Assembly: GCA_903919215.1 (NCBI GenBank) | Contig: CAIXHI010000244.1 | Span: 1 to 8,945 of the forward strand | Source: an uncultured Acidimicrobiaceae bacterium | GTDB lineage: Bacteria; Actinomycetota; Acidimicrobiia; Acidimicrobiales; Ilumatobacteraceae | Reading direction: 5' to 3' | DNA: 8,945 nucleotides | Shown here: one piece after another, positions 1 through 6,100 of the stretch | Layout of the letters: each line of letters begins with the position of its first letter | Numbering within the stretch: the stretch's first letter is position 1 | The notes under the pieces: generated by a model | The model's input: the letters and a program-made list of their open reading frames with translations, nothing else | Database searches by the model: none | What the model was told of the DNA's origin: nothing | Made by a program: the position numbers and the translations under genes

Positions 1-453
1 CCGAGTGGTAAGCCGAAGTGGCTCGTCCCTGTGGTCGTCGTGTTGGTGCTCGCCATCGGTGGTGGCATCGCGTTCATGCTGTCCTCGGGGAACGACTCGA
101 AGAGCACACTCGGCGACACGAGCACCACCGAGGACAACGGCAGTGGCGACGGCACGCTCCCGCTGATCTCGACCAAGCCCACCACCGGTGGCACGCTGCC
201 ACTGATCACCACCAAGCCCACCACCGGTGGCGGCGTCGACACGGGTTACACACCGGAGATGCGTGATGCGTTCGTGACGAGCTGCACGCAGCCGAGCGCG
301 TCCGCGGCGATCTGCGGATGTGTCTACGACGCCATCGCAGCGACGATTCCCTTCGATGAGTTCCTCGCCTTGAGCCAATCGGCCGACGGTGGGGCCTCGG
401 TACTCTCCGACCCACGGCTGGTGACAGCGATCACCACCTGTATGGGCGGCTGA
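1..453 (+). CDS. Membrane-anchored protein with a small four-cysteine extracytoplasmic domain (5' partial)
   Basis: The frame is open from base 1 with no stop, so the N-terminus lies outside the window; the GTG at 31 lies inside the hydrophobic segment and is unlikely to be the true start. Visible parts in order are: a short basic stretch (SGKPKW), one transmembrane segment rich in Val/Leu/Ile (about bases 22-78), a Ser/Thr/Asp/Gly linker with a tandem 13-residue repeat (154-231), and a C-terminal domain of about 65 residues. That domain holds four cysteines in the pattern SC-x8-C-x-C and then C near the end (TCMGG). The basic side before the hydrophobic segment predicts an inside N-terminus and an exported C-terminal domain, where the cysteines could form disulfides (inference). 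I recall similar four-Cys tails on actinobacterial hypothetical proteins, but no function is known to me. The missing upstream part could carry a cytoplasmic domain. A strong hairpin follows the stop. Confidence 0.75.
   Translation, partial: PSGKPKWLVPVVVVLVLAIGGGIAFMLSSGNDSKSTLGDTSTTEDNGSGDGTLPLISTKPTTGGTLPLITTKPTTGGGVDTGYTPEMRDAFVTSCTQPSASAAICGCVYDAIAATIPFDEFLALSQSADGGASVLSDPRLVTAITTCMGG
154..231 (+). repeat. Two tandem 39-bp units encoding a 13-residue linker repeat
   Basis: Two adjacent in-frame 39-bp units (154-192 and 193-231) encode TLPLISTKPTTGG and TLPLITTKPTTGG. The units differ at several bases, some synonymous (for example CTCCCG against CTGCCA), and by one Ser/Thr change. This is therefore an older duplication within the linker and not a fresh slippage event. 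It lengthens the spacer between the membrane segment and the four-Cys domain. Confidence 0.85.
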
Positions 454-473
454 CCCCGGTCGTGTGACAGGTG

Positions 474-494
474 GCGGCGCACTTGGTGCGCCGC
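474..494. terminator. Perfect 9-bp hairpin, likely terminator of the four-Cys protein gene
   Basis: GCGGCGCAC (474-482) and GTGCGCCGC (486-494) are exact inverse complements around a 3-nt TTG loop. The hairpin begins 20 bp after the TGA at 451-453 and is followed by a modest T-rich stretch (GTTTCAT). There is no long U-tract, so this is a GC-rich actinobacterial-style terminator. It separates the upstream gene from the HD-domain gene and ends only 12 nt before that gene's promoter box. Confidence 0.65.
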
Positions 495-506
495 GCATCA
501 GTTTCA

Positions 507-512
507 TAACGT
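507..512 (+). promoter_or_regulatory. -10 box TAACGT for the HD-domain gene, likely leaderless start
   Basis: TAACGT matches the actinobacterial -10 consensus TAnnnT and ends 7 nt before the ATG at 520. Transcription would start about at that ATG. No Shine-Dalgarno sequence lies in the gap. The only -35-like match is TTGGTG at 483-488 (three of six bases, 18-nt spacer), inside the loop and arm of the preceding hairpin. Confidence 0.5.
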
Positions 513-519
513 CGATGGC

Positions 520-1116
520 ATGGCAGTGCTCCTGACGCCGGTGGTCACTCTTCCGGTCGTACCGGCAGCATCGCGGCGTCGCGATCTGTCGTGCTGGCTG
601 GCGTTCGTGCAGGAGGCGTTTGCGAACGTCCCCGGACGAGGGTGGCACTCACGCGTCGTGTGGCAACGGGTGGCCGGATGGCGCAGCCGTGAACTGTCGT
701 CGTTCGAGCCCTCGCGCATGGCGACGCTGGAGTTGGCTGCGCTGTTGCACGACATCGGTCGGGCGCTCGACCCGCTCGACCTCTCGCCTCACGGCTTCGT
801 CGGCGCCCAGTTCCTCGATGATCTCGGCCTCACCGACATCGCCCCGTTGGTCGCGCACCACTCTGGGGCGCGCCTGGATGCGGCTGCGCGCGGACTCGAG
901 CACCTCGACCGCTGGGAGTCAGCCGACCCGGAGTTGCAGGCCCTGCTGGACTACGCCGACCGCACGGTGAACTCACGTGGTCAGATGGTGACGCTTGCCC
1001 AACGTCGCGAGGAGCTGGTGGCCCGGTGCGGCGAGGATTCCGCCAAAACCGCCCGCTTCGATCTGCTGTTGCCCGACGCCCTGCGCACCGAAGCGTGGCT
1101 GGCCACGCTGAGTTGA
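520..1116 (+). CDS. HD-domain metal-dependent phosphohydrolase
   Basis: This 198-residue cytoplasmic protein spans a compact HD domain. Metal-ligand candidates, in order, are His43 (GWHS), His77-Asp78 (ALLHDIGRA), His91 (SPHGFVGAQFL), His113/His114 (VAHHSGA) and Asp144 (LLDYADRT). An H...HD...H...H...D set resembles HD proteins that bind two or three metals, such as YqeK-type enzymes, but the segment after Asp144 (NSRGQMVTLAQR) is typical of uncharacterised actinobacterial HD proteins. Family knowledge supports phosphomonoester or phosphodiester hydrolysis, probably on a nucleotide; the substrate cannot be read from the sequence. The ATG at 520 is chosen because a TAnnnT box lies 7 nt upstream. 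An out-of-frame ATG is present at 515. The gene stands alone on its strand after a terminator and converges on the DUF3048 lipoprotein with only 4 nt between stops. Confidence 0.88.
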   Translation: MAVLLTPVVTLPVVPAASRRRDLSCWLAFVQEAFANVPGRGWHSRVVWQRVAGWRSRELSSFEPSRMATLELAALLHDIGRALDPLDLSPHGFVGAQFLDDLGLTDIAPLVAHHSGARLDAAARGLEHLDRWESADPELQALLDYADRTVNSRGQMVTLAQRREELVARCGEDSAKTARFDLLLPDALRTEAWLATLS

Positions 1117-1134
1117 CGGCTCAGCCCTTGGCCA
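1100..1134. terminator. Compound hairpin at the convergent HD/DUF3048 gene ends
   Basis: The inner stem is GCTGAG (1107-1112) with CTCAGC (1120-1125) around a 7-nt loop. The outer stem is TGGCCA (1100-1105) with TGGCCA (1129-1134), separated from the inner stem by a 1/3-nt internal loop. It contains both stop codons: TGA 1114-1116 of the HD gene in the loop, and TCA 1121-1123 (TGA on the minus strand) in the stem. Being symmetrical it could act in both directions. Neither side has a clear T-tract, so terminator function is inferred. Confidence 0.5.
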
Positions 1135-2212
1135 ACTCCACGTAGGTGGTGCCCGGGTTCAATACCAGTGTGGAGCCATCGTCGCCGGTGAACGTCCACG
1201 GGTCGGTGTCGAGTGTCCGTACCCACGTACCGGTGCGGGCCAAGCCGCCGCTGTGGATGACGACCTTGCCGGACCCGACGGTGACCGGTACCAGCGACCG
1301 GCCGTCGGCCGGGCTGGGGATGTGTGCGCACGACACGATCACCACGTTGGTGGCCGTCAGCGGCACCCCGCCGGCCGTCGTGTGGACCGCACCGCCCATC
1401 CAGCGCACGTAGTACGCGTTGGTGGCGTCCCACTCCCAGTGCACACCGCCGCCGTTCATCCACACGTCGAACGCTGCGGTCGGGGTACCGCTGGTGACGG
1501 TGCCGAACTCCCACAGCGGGCGCGCCGCGCCTGCGCCAGCACCTTGGCTACGGGCACAGCCCAGGTCGAGCACCAGGTTGTGCGGTTTCGGTTTCGATGC
1601 GTCGCGTCGGTAACAGTGCACCCGCAGCGCGCTGAGGTTCACCAGTCGCCCGGCAGTGGCTGCACCCTGTACCCACGCCGTCACGCCGGCATTGCCGCCG
1701 CTCCAGGCAAGGATCGGTCGGTTCATCCCGGACAACAGGTACAGGTCGCCGGTGCGTGCGCTGCGCACCGGACCCACTTCGGCAGGTTGGCGCGACTGGA
1801 ACAGGGCGATGAAGCGGGTGACACCCTCGACGTTCTCCTCGAACACCACATCAGCGCCGTCGAGGCCCCATTGACCGCGAGCAGGCTGCGAGTTGTCGAT
1901 CTTCACGGCGACGATCGGAGCGTCGCCACCACCGGCCAGCCCGGTGAGCGGCGCGCTGCCCGTTGCGCCCGGCAGTGGTGAGTACGGCGGCCACGACACA
2001 GACGGGATGTGCACATGAGCGGCCGTGGTGGTGGGGGCGATGGTGGTGGTGCTGGTGCTGCTGCTGGTCGTGCTGCTGCTACTGGTCGTGCTGCTGCTGG
2101 TGGTGCTGCTGCTGGTCGTGGTGGTGACGACCACGGCGGACGAACCCGAGCAGGCGACGAGGAAGGTGAGCGCGAGGAGCGGGGCGGTGGGGCGGCGGAG
2201 TGAGCGATTCAC
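1121..2212 (-). CDS. DUF3048 (YerB-like) lipoprotein
   Basis: The product has 363 residues. A short basic N-terminus and hydrophobic stretch end in a lipobox, LVAC, with Cys21 as the predicted lipid-attachment site, so it should be anchored outside the cytoplasmic membrane. Residues about 29-63 are a low-complexity Ser/Thr linker. The DUF3048 N-terminal region covers about 88-225, with hallmark stretches IVAVKIDNSQPARGQWGLDG, ADVVFEENVEGVTRFIALF and GPVRSARTGDLYLLSG. The DUF3048 C-terminal region covers about 243-360 and ends in DDGSTLVLNPGTTYVEL. Homologues include Bacillus YerB; the biochemical role is unknown as far as I know. The start is a GTG at 2210-2212, supported by TACACT 9 nt upstream and by the signal peptide placement. 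The gene lies 50 bp downstream of the thioesterase on the same strand, so read-through from it is possible. Length is normal for the family. Confidence 0.9.
   Translation of the reverse strand: MNRSLRRPTAPLLALTFLVACSGSSAVVVTTTTSSSTTSSSTTSSSSTTSSSTSTTTIAPTTTAAHVHIPSVSWPPYSPLPGATGSAPLTGLAGGGDAPIVAVKIDNSQPARGQWGLDGADVVFEENVEGVTRFIALFQSRQPAEVGPVRSARTGDLYLLSGMNRPILAWSGGNAGVTAWVQGAATAGRLVNLSALRVHCYRRDASKPKPHNLVLDLGCARSQGAGAGAARPLWEFGTVTSGTPTAAFDVWMNGGGVHWEWDATNAYYVRWMGGAVHTTAGGVPLTATNVVIVSCAHIPSPADGRSLVPVTVGSGKVVIHSGGLARTGTWVRTLDTDPWTFTGDDGSTLVLNPGTTYVELAKG
2055..2117 (-). repeat. Degenerate 15/18-bp tandem repeat coding a Ser/Thr linker
   Basis: On the plus strand the units read GTG-(CTG)3-GTC or GTG, with one unit extended to 18 bp by CTA CTG. 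Read on the minus strand as part of the DUF3048 gene they encode SSSTT-type pentads. Each unit is a multiple of three, so gain or loss would keep the frame and only change linker length. The run of CTG triplets is prone to replication slippage, and linker length may vary between strains (inference). Confidence 0.8.
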
Positions 2213-2221
2213 AGCACGGCG

Positions 2222-2227
2222 AGTGTA
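2222..2227 (-). promoter_or_regulatory. -10 box TACACT for the DUF3048 lipoprotein
   Basis: On the minus strand this is TACACT, matching TAnnnT, with 9 nt to the GTG at 2212. No Shine-Dalgarno sequence and no recognisable -35 are seen. It suggests the lipoprotein has its own start of transcription even though the thioesterase lies just upstream on the same strand. Confidence 0.45.
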
Positions 2228-2262
2228 GAGATGCGCCGCCGTTCATTTCGTCACGTGGAGAT

Positions 2263-3102
2263 TCAGCGAACGGGTCGCGCCAGCTGCTGCACGAGCTGGC
2301 TCTGGGTGAGGACCCCGAGTGGGCCGTGCACATCCGACAACTCGGTGACCGACAACCCGATTCCCTCATCGCTGATCCGTCGCGTGGCGTTCAGCAGGAA
2401 CCAGGGGCCGACCGGGTAGCGGAACAGCGACACGCTGACATCGGTGTTGATCAATGCCACACCCAGCGATGGCGACGCGGTCTGCGAGAACGGTGAGCCG
2501 AAATCGGCGACCGACAGCAACGCGACGAGCCCACTGGGTGCCTCGCCGGTGATGACCCGTGCGGTGTGCCGGACCCAGGCGATGGTGGGAAGCGGGTCGC
2601 CGAAGCCGCCCGAGACCTTGCGGATCTCGATCGAGTCGCGGCTGTACACCAGCGGCGCATCATGCGCGGCCTGCTCGCCGAACTGCACGCGCGCTGCTGC
2701 TCCGGGAACCGTGAGCATTGTGTGCTCGGCGTGCACATCCACCGGGTCGCCACGGAGCAGCAACACCGCCGCCCGTGCCACGACGACGTCAGCGGCGCAC
2801 AGCTGAATCTCCAACTTGGCCACCCGCCGGCTCACCGATCGGCGCGTGACCTGCGGAGTGAGCGGCTCGAGCGGTACCGGCCGCTCGAGGTCGATGTTCA
2901 CCCGCGCGACGTGTTCGTCGGCCTCCATCGCCTCGTCGATCAACACACCCACCAGCGCTCCGGGTGGCCCACCATGCATTGCATCGGGTCGCCACGGCCC
3001 AGTCGTCCACTTGGTCGGGTGGAACACGGTGTCGCGACGCTCGAACAGGGCGCGGTCGTCGTCACTGCCGGTCGGTTGGGGTGCCGGCGATGTGCTGCTC
3101 AT
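2263..3102 (-). CDS. Acyl-CoA thioesterase-like protein, double hotdog fold
   Basis: The 279-residue product looks like the TesB-like / acyl-CoA thioesterase (4HBT_3) group with two hotdog domains. The first, about 25-120, carries PWRPDAMHGGPPGALV at 36-51, where the His-Gly-Gly leads into the hotdog central helix, followed by VNIDLERPVPL. The second, about 170-275, carries LLSVADFGSPF, INTDVSVSLFRYPVGPWFLL (218-237) and a closing GIGLSVTELSDVHGPLGVLTQ. The family hydrolyses acyl-CoA thioesters in the cytosol; substrate chain length cannot be told, and some members lack proven activity. The frame extends to a start at 3285, but the added 61 residues (many Arg, Pro, His and Gln) look non-coding and would overlap the divergent gene. 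The ATG at 3100-3102 is preferred and has TACAGT 8 nt upstream. Its neighbours do not suggest a lipid pathway. Confidence 0.85.
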   Translation of the reverse strand: MSSTSPAPQPTGSDDDRALFERRDTVFHPTKWTTGPWRPDAMHGGPPGALVGVLIDEAMEADEHVARVNIDLERPVPLEPLTPQVTRRSVSRRVAKLEIQLCAADVVVARAAVLLLRGDPVDVHAEHTMLTVPGAAARVQFGEQAAHDAPLVYSRDSIEIRKVSGGFGDPLPTIAWVRHTARVITGEAPSGLVALLSVADFGSPFSQTASPSLGVALINTDVSVSLFRYPVGPWFLLNATRRISDEGIGLSVTELSDVHGPLGVLTQSQLVQQLARPVR

Positions 3103-3110
3103 GGGGCAGC

Positions 3111-3116
3111 ACTGTA
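3111..3116 (-). promoter_or_regulatory. -10 box TACAGT for the thioesterase
   Basis: Minus-strand TACAGT matches TAnnnT and ends 8 nt before the ATG at 3102, with no Shine-Dalgarno sequence between. It lies in the short divergent gap between the thioesterase and the helicase gene, and argues that the thioesterase starts at 3102 and not at the far upstream alternative. Confidence 0.5.
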
Positions 3117-3143
3117 GGTGCGGGTCCTGGCGCGACGGGCAGG

Positions 3144-3149
3144 CATGAT
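3144..3149 (+). promoter_or_regulatory. Possible -10 box CATGAT for the helicase gene
   Basis: CATGAT is one base from TATGAT and ends 7 nt before the GTG at 3157, the same spacing as the better boxes in this window. If it is used, the message would be leaderless and begin with that GTG, 12 nt (four codons) after the annotated ATG. It breaks the TAnnnT rule at its first base, so it is weak. Confidence 0.25.
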
Positions 3150-6100
3150 TCACTTGGTGGTCGTGGTACAACCTTTCCCGAACCAGTCGCCGGACCGAAG
3201 TGCGCGGGTCGCTGCGGTGAAGGCTGCCGCCGAGATGTGGTCGGGCCAACTGATCGACCTCGGTGGCCGGAACACGTTGCTGCACTATCGCGATCTGAAG
3301 GTGGGCACGCTCGACCTGGGCGAGGCGCTCCCCGACGCACTTGCTGCGCTGCTCGATGGGCGCACGGTTCGCTTGTCAAAGCTGTTCCCGCCCGAGCGGC
3401 TCGCCGAGGTCGGGCGGCGGGCGCGAACGGTGACGGCGAAGTCGAAGGAGAACTTCGAGGAGCGTGGCCTCTCGACCCTGTACGTCGGCCGTGGGATGGC
3501 CACGTGGACGGCCGAGGCAAGTGCGACGGCAACACCCGCGGCACCGGTGTTGTTGGCGCAGGTCTCGTTGCGTTCGCTGGGGGCGTTGGAGGCCGACTTC
3601 GAGTTCACGCTGACGGACGATTGGGAGCCGAATCCGACGTTGCTGCACCTGTTGTCGACCACCTTTGACGTGGCGGTCGAGGCCGACGACCTGTTGGCCA
3701 AGGTGGAATCCGAGGGCCAACTCGATGCCGCCGGTGAAGCACTGGCATTGGCTGCCGCGAACGTGCCTGGTTTCGCTGTCACCGCGCGAACGGTCGTCGG
3801 CAACTTCTCGTACGTGAAGCAACCGATGGTGATCGACCTGGAGACCTCGTTGGAGGTGATGGTCGACAGCGATGTCATTGCCGCGCTCGCTGGTGACGGA
3901 GCCGCCATCACCGCGTTGCGTGCTGCGGCGATTGGTATCGGCCTCGACCAACCCGACCGAACCCCGCCAGCCGACGAGTTCCTGCCGATCGATGCCGATG
4001 CATCGCAGCACTATGCGATCAACGCTGCGGTCGATGGCACCCACCTCGTGGTCCAGGGCCCTCCCGGCACCGGTAAGTCGCAGACCATCGCCAACCTGAT
4101 CTCGACGCTGAGCGCTCGCGGGCGCAGCGTGCTGTTCGTCGCCGAGAAGCGCGCAGCGATCGACGCAGTGGTCAGTCGCCTCGAGCGGGTCGGGTTGAAG
4201 GATCTGGTACTCGACCTGCACGGCGCGGGCAGCAGTCGCAAGAAGATGGCCGAGGAACTGCGTCGGGTGTACGACGGCACCGCCACCGTGCCACCCGTGT
4301 ATCGCGACGGTGACGACGCGCGACTGCTCGATCGTCGACAGCGGCTCAACCGGCACGCCGCTGCGCTGCACGCTGTGCGTCCACCGTGGAATGTCACCGT
4401 GTACGAACTGCAGGCGCGGCTGATCGCGGTTCCCGCCGATCGGCGAGTTGCCATCCGAGTGGACGCTGGATCGCTGGCCTTGCTCACCGCCGCCGCAGCC
4501 GCGACGGTTGCCGATCAGTTGTCCGACTGGGTCAGCACCGGTGGTCCGGCCGTGGAACGGCGAACCACACCGTGGTCACGAGCAGCGGAGCGAGTCACCA
4601 CTGCGGCCGACGCACAGGCTGCACTCACTGCCGCTCGGCTGCTGGCGAGCGACACGTTGCCGACGACGGTGACGCAACTCGACCTCGCGATCGCCGCCTG
4701 CGGTCTGCGCCGCCCCACCACCGTCGCCGCGTGGGCCGACACGTTGGCACTGCTGCAGCAGGTGGCGGTCGTCAACACCCACGCCGAACCGGCGATCTGG
4801 CAACTCGACCTGCCGGGGCTGCTGACCGACCTGGCACCCGCGGCACGTTCCGCCGTCAGCCGAGCGATGGCATCGCTGTTCAACAGCCGCTACCGCCAGG
4901 CGACCACGACGGTGCGCGCTGTGTTGCGCACACCGGAGAAGGCGCGCGCGCTGCACGCCCTTGTGCAGCACGCGGTGTCGACGCGTGCCGCGTGGACACA
5001 GTGCAGCCTTGACGGTTCGCCGCCGCGCCTGCCGGGGAACCTCGATGGCACGGCCGGTGCCTATCAACGGTTGACCACTGAGCTCGCCGCGCTCGGGGCG
5101 TACGTCGGCACGAGTGGTCTGCTCGACACCGATACCAGCGAGACCGGCCGCAGCCTCGACGCGTTGCTGGGCGACCAGACCACGTTGTTCAAGCTGCCGC
5201 GGCTGCACGAACTGGCTGCCGCAGTCGATGCGGCCGGGTTCGCTGCCGTGCGCGCCTACATCATCGAGCACGGTCTCGATGCCATCACCGCCCGCGCGTT
5301 GGTCGAGCACGTCTGGTGTTCGTCGGTGCTGGAGACCGTCTCGATGACCGATCCGGAGATCGGTGCATTTGACGGCACGATGCACACACAGCATGTCGGC
5401 GACTTCGTGGCGGCCGACCGCAACCAGATTGCGGCGGGCGCCTCGAAGGTGCGCCGGGCGGTGGCCGAACATCTGGTAGCGGTCCGTAATGAGTTCCCCG
5501 AAGCCGATGCGCTGATCGGTGCCGAGGTGCGCAAGAAGTCGCGGCACCGCACACTGCGCGAGCTCACGCAGATGGCACCCGAGGTGTTGCTGGCGCTGAA
5601 GCCGTGCTGGGCGATGAGCCCGCTGGCCGTGTCACAGTTGCTGGACGCGAAGCGACTGTTCGACGTGGTGGTGTTCGATGAGGCCAGTCAGGTGCCGCCC
5701 GCCGATGCGGTGCCCGCGCTGATGCGTGCGCGTCAGGCGATCGTGGCCGGCGACTCCAAGCAGTTGCCCCCGACGGCGTTCTTCGCGTCCGCCACCCTCG
5801 ACGACGAGACCGAGACGGATACCGGGCTGCTCGGCAACCTCACGACCGGCACGGAATCGATTCTCGATGCGATTGCCAATGTGGTGACCGCAGGTTCGAT
5901 GACACTGCGCTGGCACTACCGCAGCCGCGACGAGCGGCTGATTGCGTTCTCGAATGCGCAACTGTCGCTCTACGACTGGCAGATGGTCACGTTCCCCGGC
6001 ACCACCGGGAAGGATGCGATCCGCCATGTGCACGTGCCGTGGCAGCCGACCGGTTCGACCGAGGAGAGTTCGTCGGCCGAGGTGCTGCGAGTGGTGGAGT

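Noticed and set aside
2055..2117. Possible CRISPR or satellite array
   Set aside because: Units are 15-18 bp with no spacers and lie in frame within a coding linker.
2025..2228. Plus-strand frame encoding an almost pure Val/Leu run that looks like membrane segments
   Set aside because: It is the reverse reading of the Ser/Thr linker repeat of the DUF3048 lipoprotein. The hydrophobic look comes from CTG/GTG triplets, and there is no promoter box or conserved flank.
3103..3285. N-terminal extension of the thioesterase frame to an upstream start
   Set aside because: The extra 61 residues lack family similarity, would overlap the divergent helicase gene, and TACAGT supports the ATG at 3102.
3376..4371. 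331-residue minus-strand open frame opposite the helicase N-terminus
   Set aside because: Arg/Gln/His-rich translation without motifs, wholly inside the strongly supported helicase frame.
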